NCBI GenBank assembly: GCA_022842065.1
Contig: JALHQH010000002.1
Coordinates: forward strand, 414,505 to 478,504
Direction: 5' to 3'
DNA: 64,000 bases
DNA from: Caldilineaceae bacterium
GTDB taxonomy: Bacteria; Chloroflexota; Anaerolineae; Caldilineales; Caldilineaceae
Below, in pieces: positions 24,656 through 34,405 of the stretch. Numbering within the stretch: the stretch's first letter is position 1; each line of letters begins with the position of its first letter. Position numbers and translations under genes: made by a program. The notes below the pieces were generated by a model, which did not search any database, had not been told where the DNA came from, and worked only from the letters and a program-made list of their open reading frames with translations.

Positions 24656-26667
24656 GCACGGACCAGACGCACTTTAAGCTGAGCGGTAGTCCAGTCGGCA
24701 GGGGGGATCTGCGTCGTCTTGAGAATAAATTTTCGTGTGCGCTGGCGTGGATCGGTATAAGTAGAAGGCTGCTCAGCGACCGGGGCCTCGTCGGCAGCCT
24801 GCAAGAGCGCGTCGAAGCCGGTAGGCTGGTGGGTGGCGATCAGTTTTAGCGTGATCTCTTCCTGATCAATCCCTGGTGGCAGGTCGAGGCGCAATTGCCA
24901 GTGCGGCTCCGTACGCAGGCCGATGTTGATTGTGTGGTTGACCGCGAGGGCTTCCTTGGCCCCGGCGACTTGCGGGTAAAGCTGTTCGACCGTGCCATTT
25001 GGCCAACAGGCAAGCAAGCCAAGGTAGAGTGGTTGACGACCGGCGTTTGTAATCTCAACCACAAAAGGGGTGCCTGTTGGCAACGTAAAGGTCCCAGCAG
25101 GAGAAGTAGCGAGTTCAGCGGAGCGCGCTTCCCCCGTCGTGGCATCCAATATTAATTGCTTTAGGCCAAGGGCAATGACCCCGGCCAACGTGGAATGGGG
25201 GTTTTGCAGTGTAGCCAGCAGTTGCGCTTGAACAATCAGTTGCAGATCAGCCGCCACGCGGTTAAGATCAGCCGCGCGTAGTGGTCGGCGGGCCCGGTTT
25301 AGGTCGCGCAGGCTATAATGGCGGAAGAGCCGCTGCCCCGCCCCATCCTGCAACTCCAGCCGATCCCCATCCAGCAGCAAGCGTAGATCAGCGCTGGCGG
25401 TGGCGGGGCGCAACTCAAGCAGCCCCACCAGATCGTTTTGGGCCAGCCGGGCACGGATGGCATCGCTATTCATCCCACTGGCCATAATCAAGGCGACCGT
25501 GCGGCGGCTTTCACCCAGGGCCGGCGCAGCAATGACAACCCGTGCCGCCAAGGGAATGGCAACGTCACCGGCAAGCACCCGGCACAGGCTACGCGTCGCT
25601 TCACTACGCACAACTTCCAGGGTCGCCAGTGGTGCGCCGGCCTCCGCCACCGTGCGCGCAGTCGGGGGATAGACCCATAGCTGATCCCCTTGCGCCAGGC
25701 GTTGCACCATGCCACCATCGATCCAAAGCGCTTCACCCTCAATTTCAACCACCCGCAGCCAAAGATCACGCGTGGGGCGCAGCCCGCCAAAGATCTGGCG
25801 GCCCCAATCGCCTTCACATTGGGGGTTCTGTGCCTGATAGAGTGCACGCACCCCAGCAGTCAGTTGCTCATGTAGTTCATAATAGGTCAAGGGGTGGTTA
25901 TCATCCATGCCCAGCAACAATTGCACCAAGGTATGGGTTAATACCCCATGCGGCAAGTGCCCTGCCGGCGTGTCAAAGCGATGTTCGTGTGCAAGCTCTT
26001 TGTCGCGGCAGGCAGCCAGCAATACATGATGGGCACCGCCCCGTGCCCAATGGCTGCGTGCAGGCACAACCATGCTACGGGTCGCAGACGCGTCTGGTCG
26101 CATCGCGTCCGGCCGGGCTGGCTGGGGCCGCCGATCAATGGCGCAGCCGCGCGTTTGGGCAATTGTTTTGGTCGTTGTGCCGGTCCGTGTCCCACCACCG
26201 GAATGGCAGCAGTCCAGGATCACCGTAATGTTATGGGTATAGCGCGCCGCCTCATCCAGCAGCAAACCCAATTCCCAATCTTTCAGATCATAGTGATCCG
26301 GCAGTCGGCTATCATGGCAGACGAGCGTCTCATCCAGCCCATCCGCTTCCGTGCCGGTGGGATCAGGGGCTTGACTGCCGTGGCCACTAAAGTGAAACAG
26401 CAGGGCCGGCGGCTCCCCCTGGCGGTCGGCCGCGGCCCAGGCACGCGCCGACGCAATCAGGTGCGCCTGAAAAGCCGCGCGCACCGCACTCGTGGTCGCG
26501 TCTGTATCGGTAAGGATCTGAATTTGCGCAGGCGGAACCGCAAAACGCGCGGTCAGTAGCTGAGCCATTGCAGTAACATCATTAACACTGCCGCCCAAAT
26601 CGGGAACTTGTGGGCTGGCATACCGATTGATACCGACTAAGAGTGCGTAGAGTGTAGGTTGCGTCAT
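24628..26667 (-). CDS. Caspase-like peptidase C14 with DUF4384-like domain
   Basis: A 679-residue protein. Residues 1-270 form the caspase p20-like domain: LYALLVGINRYASPQVPDLG, catalytic His96 in FHFSGHGSQAPDP and Cys154 in ILDCCHSGGG, as in bacterial metacaspase-like enzymes. The middle region is helical and unassigned. Residues about 520-640 resemble DUF4384 (PTGTPFVVEITNAGRQPLYL, CWPNGTVEQLYPQ). The ATG at 26667 is chosen because the frame upstream only reads the ATATCGGT array. No signal peptide. Possible roles are regulated proteolysis or cell-death-type defence; no partner gene is adjacent. Confidence 0.87.
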   Translation of the reverse strand: MTQPTLYALLVGINRYASPQVPDLGGSVNDVTAMAQLLTARFAVPPAQIQILTDTDATTSAVRAAFQAHLIASARAWAAADRQGEPPALLFHFSGHGSQAPDPTGTEADGLDETLVCHDSRLPDHYDLKDWELGLLLDEAARYTHNITVILDCCHSGGGTRTGTTTKTIAQTRGCAIDRRPQPARPDAMRPDASATRSMVVPARSHWARGGAHHVLLAACRDKELAHEHRFDTPAGHLPHGVLTHTLVQLLLGMDDNHPLTYYELHEQLTAGVRALYQAQNPQCEGDWGRQIFGGLRPTRDLWLRVVEIEGEALWIDGGMVQRLAQGDQLWVYPPTARTVAEAGAPLATLEVVRSEATRSLCRVLAGDVAIPLAARVVIAAPALGESRRTVALIMASGMNSDAIRARLAQNDLVGLLELRPATASADLRLLLDGDRLELQDGAGQRLFRHYSLRDLNRARRPLRAADLNRVAADLQLIVQAQLLATLQNPHSTLAGVIALGLKQLILDATTGEARSAELATSPAGTFTLPTGTPFVVEITNAGRQPLYLGLLACWPNGTVEQLYPQVAGAKEALAVNHTINIGLRTEPHWQLRLDLPPGIDQEEITLKLIATHQPTGFDALLQAADEAPVAEQPSTYTDPRQRTRKFILKTTQIPPADWTTAQLKVRLVRAAAQQQVSV

Positions 26668-26696
26668 GGTTGGCCCGTTGGGAGGTGGATGGGTGA

Positions 26697-26835
26697 ACAG
26701 GTAGATTGGTATATCGGTATATCGGTATATCGGTATATCGGTATATCGGTATATCGGTAGAGGCAAACCTGTATACTTGTCTACTGATTTACCGATTTAC
26801 TGATCTACTGATCTACTGATCTACTGATCAACCTA
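26697..26835. repeat. ATATCGGT tandem array with inverse CTACTGAT arm
   Basis: Six perfect GGTATATC units (26708-26755) are followed by TTTACCGATTTACTGATCTA and further CTACTGAT units. It fills most of the gap between the divergent caspase and metalloprotease genes. The rest of the gap to 27007 shows no gene. Confidence 0.9.
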
Positions 26836-27007
26836 CCCACCAATTTTACCGTTTTCGTCAGCTTTTTGAAATTATTTGACAGACAAGATTATTGTAAAGT
26901 AAGGGTAAGCCAGGAATCGCGTAAATTGATTTATAAAGTATGGTAAGCGGCATGGTTTGTAAAGCAATCATGCGCAACGGCCAATTCAATGATAAAGGAA
27001 CGCATCC

Positions 27008-30000
27008 ATGAAACTATTAGGTCCCGGACTCGAGGCGACAGCGGGATGGTATGAGCGCCGATGGCGTAGTGCCTTGCTTTGCACCTTGTTACTGCTGCTC
27101 TCAACACTGCTGTCTGCGACGGTGACAAAGCCGCTCATTGCTGCACCACCGGCACCAACCGCCGCCGCCGAGCAGCTTACGGGCGCGGCCGCCGGCAAGG
27201 TTACGATCAGCACCCATCCGACACTGGGCACAATCACCTTTGTACAGGTTGCACCAGGGGGGGACCTTTTACCAACCATCGCCACAGCCCAAACCCAAGC
27301 AAACAGCGCGCAACTGCACAGCAAGGGTATCGCATTTTTTAATCAGTATGGTGCCCTCTTTGGCCTGACTGACCCTGCGACTGAACTGCACTTGACGACC
27401 GAGCGAGGGGATGAACAGGGCCGGACCCATTTTACCTATCAACAACAATACCAGGGTGTTGCGGTCTTCGGAGCACTCCTCCGGACGCACTTTGATCAGG
27501 CCGGGCAACTCACAGCAGTTAACGGTCTGGCGGTGCCCATTACGCCGTTGATGACCCCGCTGACGACGACACCCCGGTTGCAACCGGCAGAGGCGCAGCG
27601 GCTTGCGATTGCAACCATTCAGGCGGAAGGCACCAACGCCGGTGGACCTTTGAACAGCGTCGGGGACCCCCAACTAGTGATCTTTCAGGCCGGTCTGATC
27701 AAAGGCCTTGCCGGCGAAATTCAATTGGCCTATCAAGTGGAAGTGGTGAACGAAGCACGAACGCTGCGCCGCTTTCTCTTTATTCATGCGCAGACCGGCA
27801 AGGTGATCGAAGCCTACAGTGGCATCCATGAATTGGAACGTGAGATCTCGGAAGGCAGTCTAAATAATGTGGTCTGGGACGAAGGCAAAAATCATCCAGC
27901 ACCAATTCCAGCCGGGTGGGCCGGTGGCACGCCCACCCAGGTGGAGGCCTGGAATGATGAAATTAAAGGCGCGGAAGAGACCTATAATCTCTTTGGTAGC
28001 CTGAGTAATGGCAGTTGGCTTTCCTATAACAAAGAAGACGCCGTGATGCGCACCGTTAACAATGACCCGCGCATCTCCTGCCCCAATGCCAACTGGAATG
28101 GCATCTCCACCAACTATTGTAATGGCGTGACCGGCGATGATACCGTCGCGCACGAGTGGGCCCATGCCTATACCGAGTACACGAGCAATCTGATCTATGC
28201 CTGGCAACCCGGTGCGCTGAATGAATCCTTTTCTGATGTCTGGGGCGAAGTGGTCGATCTGCTGAACGGGCGCGGGCTGGACAACCCCAACAGTAACCGC
28301 ACCGCGGGGAGCTGTTCAACCTTTGGCATTGGCTCACCCAAAAATGATACCTCCTACCGTTGGCTCTCCGGCGAAGATGATAGCGCCTTTGGGGGCGCGA
28401 TTCGTGATATGTGGCAGCCGACTTGTTATGGAGATCCGGGAAAAGTATCGGATAGTCAATATTTTTGTGCCGAGGAGGACAATGGCGGCGTCCATCGCAA
28501 TTCCGGCGTCCCTAACCATCTCTTTGCATTACTGGTCGACGGCGGCGTCTATAATGGCAAGACGATAAGTGGCATCGGCTTAACCCGCGCCGCCCATCTC
28601 TACTGGCACACCCAACAACATTACCTGACCCCAACCAGCGACTTTTTTGCCCTGGCCGACGGGTTAAGCGCTGCCTGTACTGATCTCGTGGGCCAGCCGC
28701 TCTATGCGCTCTCCACCGCCGGCACTGCAACCTGGGGGGGCATTGCAGGCGAGACGATCAGCGCTGCCCATTGTACGCAATTGGCAAACGCAATCAGCGC
28801 GGTTGAGTTGCGCGCCACCCCCAGCCAGTGTAATTTCACGACTTTATTACAAAAGAATCCACCAGCGCTCTGTAGCAGCCCCAGTGTAGCCACTGCGTTA
28901 TTACAACAGAATTGGGAGAGTGGTTTGGGCAGTTGGCAGGTAGGGCGCCGCGCCGTTGCCAGCCCAACCCAATTTGACATTCCCAATTGGTCTGTGGTCA
29001 ACAGCCTGCCCGATGGGCGGAGTGGCAGTGCGGCGTTTGGGGATGACCCGCTGTTGAATGGTGACCAATGCCAGTTTATCGACACTTCCGGAGTGAATTA
29101 CCTTCAAAGTCCACCCTTTACCTTGCCGGCCCAGACTACAGAGTGGCGGCTGGCCTTTGACCATTGGGTCGCAACCGAGAGCGATTGGGATGGGGGCAAT
29201 CTTAAATTGCGGGTCAATGGCGGTAGTTGGCAGTTGATTCCAGCCAGCGCCTTTCTCTTTAATCCCTACAATCAGACGCTAAAACCAGCCACGCAGGGGA
29301 ATACAAATCCGCTTAGCAGCCAACCTGCGTTCAGCGGGGCCGATGCCGGCAGTCTGGATGGCAGTTGGGGCCAATCGCAGCTTAACTTGAGTAGCTTTGC
29401 CGACGCAGGCGATGTAATCGAGCTGCGGCTTGAGTTGGGCTACGATGGCTGTAACGGCTTGGTTGGCTGGTATATCGATGACCTACAATTCTATGCCTGT
29501 ACGGCCCCGCCGGATCTCAGTTTGACCAAACGGGTCAATCCGACCACGGCTTTGCCGGGGCAACCAGTTACCTATACCCTGACGATTGCCAGCCAAGGGG
29601 TCACCCCGACCGGGGAGATTACCGTAGCCGATCAGTTGCCGAATGGCCTGACTTTACTTGGTGTCACCGCCAACGGTGTGACATTGCAGCCGATTGCCAA
29701 CAGTACCATGCCGGCCTGGCAGTTGCAAGGTTACAATGGGGCCACCGGGGCAACCCTGATGCTGCGCACCCAAGTTGATCCAACCCTGGCGGCGAATGTC
29801 ACGCTCCAAAACAGCGCCACAGTTGCCAATGCAACCGATGCCACCCCCAGCAATAATCAGGGGACAGCCGCGCTAGCGGTGACCCCCCCGCTCGTTGAAC
29901 TGGCAGCGACAGCCTACCAGGCCGATGAAGCCACAGGGCAGGCCACACTGACCCTGCAGTTGGACCGCGTCAACCCATATGCCGATACAATCGTTAACTA

Positions 30001-31474
30001 TACGGTCATCGCCCAAAGTGCCACACCGGAGAGTGACTATCGCGAATCCGGTGGCGCGGCAACGATTAGCCGCGGGGCAAAGCAAGGTGTGCTCACCATT
30101 AACCTGATCGATGATGGTCTGATTGAAGGGGATGAGACCTTTGCGGTGACGCTCAGCAGCGCTGCCGGGGCGCGCGTAGGCCAGCAAAACGCGCAGGTCA
30201 CCATCAAAGATGATGACCACCCTGGCGTACGGGTCAGCCCCTTGATCGGCACCACCGCTGAAAACGGGGCAACCACCTCATTACAGCTCGTCTTAACCAG
30301 TCAGCCTGCGGCCGCGGTGACTGTCCACCTGGCCAGCAGTGATAGCAGTGAAGGGATGGTGACCCCGGCCCTTACCTTTGCGCCGGAAAGCTGGAATATT
30401 ACACAGATCGCAACGGTCAGTGGCGTCGATGATCCAATCGATGATGGAGCGATTGCTTACAGTGTGCAGATCACAACGACCAGCGCGGATCCCACCTACG
30501 CCGGATTGGCAATACCGGGGGTGGCATTCGTCAACCAGGATAATGATCTGGCTGAGATCACCTTGCGCGTCGATTATGTGAGTACAGGGGTGGCCGTAGG
30601 GAGTCTCATCACCCAAAGTTATCGTATCACCAATAGTGGCAATGTGACGATCAGTCAGCTCAACGCCACCGATGAGGACCTTGGCCCCATTGTTTTGCCG
30701 CAGCGTAGTTTACCCCCTGGTGCGGGCCTGATGACTACACTCACACGTACAGCCACGATCAGCGATCTGGTGGGGAATGAGCCCTGGCACTTCCTGGTCG
30801 ATGGGCTTTCCGCGGGGGGCAATGGCGTAACCAGCCAGTTGCCCTACACAGTTCGGTTATTGGATGTCGGTTTGCACTTTACACCAACCCTGGGCATCGT
30901 TGGGATGAATGATGGTTGTGTCGCCAAAAGGCTACGTGTGCCCAGTGCGACACCCCTAATCTTCTGTTATCTGGTTGAGAATACGGGTACGATTACGTTA
31001 ACACCCCATACGTTGGTCGATAGTGTACAAGGCGCACTCTTTACCCGGCTTGCCCAACCCCTGGCCCCTGGCGACCGCAAATTAGTGACAGCCACGGCAA
31101 CCGCCACGCTCAGTGCAACGCATTACCTGACCTGGCGCGCAGTGCTCGTCTATACGCCGCCGGGTGGCGCGCCAGGCGAGCTTGAGATCATTCGGCGTGA
31201 TCAGCTTGCGTTGGCGTTATCTACCCCGACAGATGATCAAGACGAGGACACGATTCCAGATATCATTGAGGGAGCAGCCGATATTGACAAAGATGGGCTA
31301 CCCAATTTTTTGGATCGGGATGCGGATGGGGATGGGATTGGCGATCAAGTGGAGGTAGGGAATAATCCACAGCAACCACGAGATAGCAATGGCAATGGCG
31401 TGCCTGACTATCTAGAAAACAATCTCACCGGCGAGGTCGAGCGGCGTAATTACCTGCCGTTAATTCAACGCTAG
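27008..31474 (+). CDS. Secreted M4 (thermolysin-like) metalloprotease, multidomain
   Basis: A 1488-residue secreted protease. A hydrophobic N-terminal segment (ALLCTLLLLLSTLLSATV) is the signal or anchor. An FTP/PepSY-type propeptide follows (about 50-265). The catalytic domain has the zinc motif H382-E-W-A-H386, third ligand Glu406 in ALNESFSD (24 residues on, as in thermolysin) and His496 in NGGVHRNSG. Then come a jelly-roll-like domain (about 635-830), a DUF11-like domain (835-955), a Calx-beta domain (962-1065), a related beta module (1070-1175), another DUF11-like region, and a calcium-binding thrombospondin type 3-like tail rich in D-x-D-x-D. It ends YLPLIQR, like the repeat protein at 36.9 kb. 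It probably degrades extracellular protein. Confidence 0.93.
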   Translation: MKLLGPGLEATAGWYERRWRSALLCTLLLLLSTLLSATVTKPLIAAPPAPTAAAEQLTGAAAGKVTISTHPTLGTITFVQVAPGGDLLPTIATAQTQANSAQLHSKGIAFFNQYGALFGLTDPATELHLTTERGDEQGRTHFTYQQQYQGVAVFGALLRTHFDQAGQLTAVNGLAVPITPLMTPLTTTPRLQPAEAQRLAIATIQAEGTNAGGPLNSVGDPQLVIFQAGLIKGLAGEIQLAYQVEVVNEARTLRRFLFIHAQTGKVIEAYSGIHELEREISEGSLNNVVWDEGKNHPAPIPAGWAGGTPTQVEAWNDEIKGAEETYNLFGSLSNGSWLSYNKEDAVMRTVNNDPRISCPNANWNGISTNYCNGVTGDDTVAHEWAHAYTEYTSNLIYAWQPGALNESFSDVWGEVVDLLNGRGLDNPNSNRTAGSCSTFGIGSPKNDTSYRWLSGEDDSAFGGAIRDMWQPTCYGDPGKVSDSQYFCAEEDNGGVHRNSGVPNHLFALLVDGGVYNGKTISGIGLTRAAHLYWHTQQHYLTPTSDFFALADGLSAACTDLVGQPLYALSTAGTATWGGIAGETISAAHCTQLANAISAVELRATPSQCNFTTLLQKNPPALCSSPSVATALLQQNWESGLGSWQVGRRAVASPTQFDIPNWSVVNSLPDGRSGSAAFGDDPLLNGDQCQFIDTSGVNYLQSPPFTLPAQTTEWRLAFDHWVATESDWDGGNLKLRVNGGSWQLIPASAFLFNPYNQTLKPATQGNTNPLSSQPAFSGADAGSLDGSWGQSQLNLSSFADAGDVIELRLELGYDGCNGLVGWYIDDLQFYACTAPPDLSLTKRVNPTTALPGQPVTYTLTIASQGVTPTGEITVADQLPNGLTLLGVTANGVTLQPIANSTMPAWQLQGYNGATGATLMLRTQVDPTLAANVTLQNSATVANATDATPSNNQGTAALAVTPPLVELAATAYQADEATGQATLTLQLDRVNPYADTIVNYTVIAQSATPESDYRESGGAATISRGAKQGVLTINLIDDGLIEGDETFAVTLSSAAGARVGQQNAQVTIKDDDHPGVRVSPLIGTTAENGATTSLQLVLTSQPAAAVTVHLASSDSSEGMVTPALTFAPESWNITQIATVSGVDDPIDDGAIAYSVQITTTSADPTYAGLAIPGVAFVNQDNDLAEITLRVDYVSTGVAVGSLITQSYRITNSGNVTISQLNATDEDLGPIVLPQRSLPPGAGLMTTLTRTATISDLVGNEPWHFLVDGLSAGGNGVTSQLPYTVRLLDVGLHFTPTLGIVGMNDGCVAKRLRVPSATPLIFCYLVENTGTITLTPHTLVDSVQGALFTRLAQPLAPGDRKLVTATATATLSATHYLTWRAVLVYTPPGGAPGELEIIRRDQLALALSTPTDDQDEDTIPDIIEGAADIDKDGLPNFLDRDADGDGIGDQVEVGNNPQQPRDSNGNGVPDYLENNLTGEVERRNYLPLIQR

Positions 31475-31484
31475 CGAAGCAGGG

Positions 31485-31547
31485 TGACAAGATGACCGGA
31501 TGACAAGATGACCAAGGCGTATTCACCTTGTCATCCGGTCATCTTGT
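31485..31547. repeat. GACAAGATGACCGGAT array, left part
   Basis: Two GACAAGATGACCGGAT-type units face CTTGTCATCCGGTCATCTTG. It lies directly before the MITE-like element; similar units resume right after it, as if the element sits inside the array. Confidence 0.8.
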
Positions 31548-31851
31548 GATACTGTTGCACTAACTTACGAAATGGGGTTAAAACCCCTTGCTATACTGAA
31601 GTCAAGTTGAGAACCGGCGTTTTGCTGGCTAACGGGATCGCGTGCGTCTCACTGACCGCCAACTGTTTCCAGTCCGCTAGATTCTTTGGTCAGTGCGACG
31701 CACGCTGACCGAAACTAGGGGTCTCATTCTGATTTGAGTATAACACTGAGAAGCCGCCTCAGCGGCTGGTCAATATTTTTCTAGCCGCTGAGGCGGCTTC
31801 TCGCTGTCAGGGCGGGATTTGAATCCCGTTGTAAGTTAGTGCAACAGTATC
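31548..31851. mobile_element. 304-bp MITE-like element with 21-bp terminal inverted repeats
   Basis: The ends are exact 21-base inverted repeats starting GATACTGTTGCACTAACT (31548-31568 and 31831-31851). Inside are nested hairpins: GGGGTTAAAACCCC near the left end and CGGGATTTGAATCCCG near the right, GCGTGCGTCTCACTGACC with its near-perfect complement, and a perfect 20-base stem starting GAGAAGCCGCCTC around GGTCAATATTTTTCT. No ORF of note. It is non-autonomous; no clear target duplication is visible. Confidence 0.85.
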
Positions 31852-31886
31852 ATTTTGTCATCCGGTCACCTTGTCATCCGGTCATC
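31852..31886. repeat. GTCATCCGGTCA array, right part
   Basis: TTGTCATCCGGTCACCTTGT and one more unit run up to the stop codon of the SH3 lipoprotein gene. Confidence 0.75.
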
Positions 31887-33026
31887 CTACCCCTGATCCC
31901 AGGTCAGCCAGACTTCCCCCTGGCCGTCGGGGATCGAAAAGCCAAAATCCTGGCTATCGCGTTCGCCGTTACCATCAAGGACATGCATGGTATAGTTGCC
32001 AGCGACCGTGTTGCCTGGAATTTGATCGATGCCGATCTTGTATTCATAGTTGTACTTGCCCAGTGTGCCTTGGTTGGAGCTATTGGCAAGACTGCGCACG
32101 CCATCACTGATCGGCAACTTCTGGCCATCTTTTGTCAGCACCACAAAGTAACTGCCTTGGGGTTGGCCACCGTCAACACCACTGTGAATAAAGAAGAGTT
32201 GCAGCTTAATCTCATTCCCACCATTAGGGGCGAACTTGGGTCCTTCGCGCACCTTGAATTTACAGCCATCGCCACCGATACCGGCACAGGCATCAGCTGG
32301 GGGGGGCGGGGCGGCAGGCGGGGCTTCCGTCGGCGCCGGGGCCGCGGCGGGCGGTTGGGTTGGGACTGCGGCAGCGGGGGCCTGCGTTGGTGCAACCGCG
32401 ACTGGCGGCGGCGTCGGAATATCTGCGGCCACAGCCACATTCTCGGCCCCCTCAGCGCGCCCAAGTTGGCCAAAGATCCAGACAGTCTGGCCATTGGCAC
32501 AACAAACTTGCCACCAATCGCCGGCAGCATTTTTACCCTTGATATCCAAACTCTGGTTGGCCTCTACCGAACCAGCCAAGCCATATTGGGTGCCGGGTCC
32601 CGTGCGTACGTTGACCAAGGCTTCGGTCACCGTAAACTTAGCGACCGTCGCCGGGCTGGGCGTCGCGGCCGCCACCGGGGCATCCACAACGCTCGTTTGA
32701 CCGGTGGTTGTCGTCAGTCCAGCCGTCGCGCTCAGCGCCGTGGTTACCGAAATCGGCGCAGCCTGTTCCACCACAGCAGCAGGGGGCGGATTCGTTGGTG
32801 CAGCTACCGGTGCTTCGGTGGGGACAGCCGGCTCCCCAACCGGGGTGGGGGTGAAGGTAGGCACAAGGGCCCGCTGCTCAGCCGGGGTGGGTTCGGCGGT
32901 CGGTTCGGGTCCAAACGAACCGATTCCAAGCAGGCCACAGCCACTCAAGCCGAGGGCAAGCAGGCCCAACAACAGGGGCAATCGTGTAGAACGTCTTTGC
33001 AACAATGGTTTCACAATCATCTCCAT
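31887..33026 (-). CDS. SH3-domain lipoprotein with Pro/Ala/Thr-rich linkers
   Basis: About 379 residues. The signal ends in the lipobox LGLSGC. Long Pro/Ala/Thr/Val-rich stretches, as in cell-wall or surface-exposed proteins, flank a bacterial SH3-like domain (about residues 170-230: [40 protein letters not shown]). The C-terminal 120 residues form a separate domain with two Cys ([20 protein letters not shown]) and an ending like that of other extracellular beta domains. Start ATG at 33026 or 33020; upstream frame is not needed. Probably cell-surface; ligand unknown. Convergent with the protease gene. Confidence 0.82.
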   Translation of the reverse strand: MEMIVKPLLQRRSTRLPLLLGLLALGLSGCGLLGIGSFGPEPTAEPTPAEQRALVPTFTPTPVGEPAVPTEAPVAAPTNPPPAAVVEQAAPISVTTALSATAGLTTTTGQTSVVDAPVAAATPSPATVAKFTVTEALVNVRTGPGTQYGLAGSVEANQSLDIKGKNAAGDWWQVCCANGQTVWIFGQLGRAEGAENVAVAADIPTPPPVAVAPTQAPAAAVPTQPPAAAPAPTEAPPAAPPPPADACAGIGGDGCKFKVREGPKFAPNGGNEIKLQLFFIHSGVDGGQPQGSYFVVLTKDGQKLPISDGVRSLANSSNQGTLGKYNYEYKIGIDQIPGNTVAGNYTMHVLDGNGERDSQDFGFSIPDGQGEVWLTWDQG

Positions 33027-33219
33027 CAATTTATAGTCAACCAAGCCTTTCCAGCCTATTGTACCAACTTTTGTGGCGGTTGACACGTTCGGAAGCAGGC
33101 GATGGATCTTTTTGGAAGCCGTCTTGCAGTATGGCTTTCTAGTTTCGCGCTATGCTTGATCCTCAAGTCATTAAATCGCGCCACCCCGCAATCGTGGCCC
33201 ACATTACAATCAGAGCAGC

Positions 33220-34305
33220 ATGGACGGCAACCTATTCGATAGTTCACTCATCCAAACCATCCTCAAGCTGGGTGGCATTCTCTTGCTGGTCATGCTTAAT
33301 GGCCTCTTCGCCTTTGCCGAGATTGCCGTCGTTTCTGCCAAAAAAGTCCGTCTACGCCAGATGGCGCAACAGAATCGCGGGGCCGCTGCGGCCCTACAGC
33401 TGGCCGATGATCCAAATGATTTTCTCTCCACCGTCCAAATTGGGATTACTTTAGTTGGGATTTTAGCTGGTGCGCTAAGTGGTGCCGCCCTTGCCGAAGA
33501 ATTTGCGTTTTGGCTCAGCTATCTTCCTTTTGCAGCAACCTATGCCGAAACGCTTAGCTTTGTCTTGGCCGTGCTGTTGGTGACTTATCTCTCCTTGGTG
33601 ATCGGCGAGTTAGTGCCCAAAGCAATGGCGCTTAATGACCCAGAAGGCTCGGCGGCGCGTGTGGCGTTGCCGCTACAACAATTGGCCCGCCTAGCATCCC
33701 CATTGGTCAGCCTTTTAAGCAAATCGACCGCCCAACTATTAAATTGGCTCAACCTGCGGGAGAGTAATGAACCGCCAGTCACGGAAGAAGAGTTGAAAGC
33801 GTTGGCCGCAGAAGGGGTACGCACCGGTGTGCTCGAACCAGCCGAGCGCTATCTGATGCATCAAGCCTTAGAATTGGATGATATCTCGTTGCAGCCACTG
33901 CTCACCCATCGCACCAAGGTAGAGTGGATCGATGTTACCGACAGCACCGCGGAAATCTACCAATTGATCAAGACCCATCCCTATACCTGGTTTCCCCTCT
34001 GCCAGGGTAGCATGGATCAGGTGGTCGGGATTGTCCGGGCGCGCGACATCTTACTCAAGCTGGCGGCAGATGGCATGGTCAGCGAAAATGAAAGCCTTGA
34101 TGTCCAAGCACTGGCCTATCCCCCCCATTTTGTGCCCTTGACGGCAACCCCAGTCGCGGTCATCGAAACCTTTCGCAACAGCCAGATCCATATGGCCTTT
34201 GCCATTGATGAATATGGCGGGGTCGAAGGCATTGTGACGCCCTTTGATATTTTGCGAAAGCTGGTCAGCCTGCCGGAAGAGCAGTTGCTGGAGGAAGAGG
34301 AGTAA
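33220..34305 (+). CDS. CNNM/HlyC-CorC family membrane protein
   Basis: A 361-residue protein with an N-terminal DUF21 (CNNM) transmembrane domain (about 1-200: LVMLNGLFAFAEIAVVSAKK, VQIGITLVGILAGALSGAAL, LVIGELVPKAMAL) and a CBS-domain pair (about 220-355: YTWFPLCQGSMDQVVGIVRA, FAIDEYGGVEGIVTPFDIL). The family includes magnesium/cobalt exporters and so-called hemolysins. The usual C-terminal CorC/HlyC domain is missing, so it is shorter than most homologues. No clear ribosome binding site before the ATG. Confidence 0.9.
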   Translation: MDGNLFDSSLIQTILKLGGILLLVMLNGLFAFAEIAVVSAKKVRLRQMAQQNRGAAAALQLADDPNDFLSTVQIGITLVGILAGALSGAALAEEFAFWLSYLPFAATYAETLSFVLAVLLVTYLSLVIGELVPKAMALNDPEGSAARVALPLQQLARLASPLVSLLSKSTAQLLNWLNLRESNEPPVTEEELKALAAEGVRTGVLEPAERYLMHQALELDDISLQPLLTHRTKVEWIDVTDSTAEIYQLIKTHPYTWFPLCQGSMDQVVGIVRARDILLKLAADGMVSENESLDVQALAYPPHFVPLTATPVAVIETFRNSQIHMAFAIDEYGGVEGIVTPFDILRKLVSLPEEQLLEEEE

Positions 34306-34307
34306 AG

Positions 34308-34405
34308 TGTGAAACGTGATGCGTGATGCGTGAAACGTGATGCGTGAAACGTAATTGCCACAGGACAAAGTTACGCAGCACGAATCACGTTTCACGTTTC
34401 ACGCT
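34308..34405. repeat. GTGAAACGTGATGC word hairpin array
   Basis: Units of GTGAAACGTGATGCGTGA on the left face CACGTTTCACGTTTCACGC on the right around a GCCACAGGACAAAGTTACGC loop. It lies between the convergent CNNM and pgi genes and abuts the pgi stop. Confidence 0.8.

Noticed and set aside
31839..33083. Long plus-strand frame of 414 codons
   Set aside because: It is antisense to the SH3 lipoprotein and rich in Arg/Gly, as expected from the complement of Pro/Ala codons; it also starts within the repeat region.
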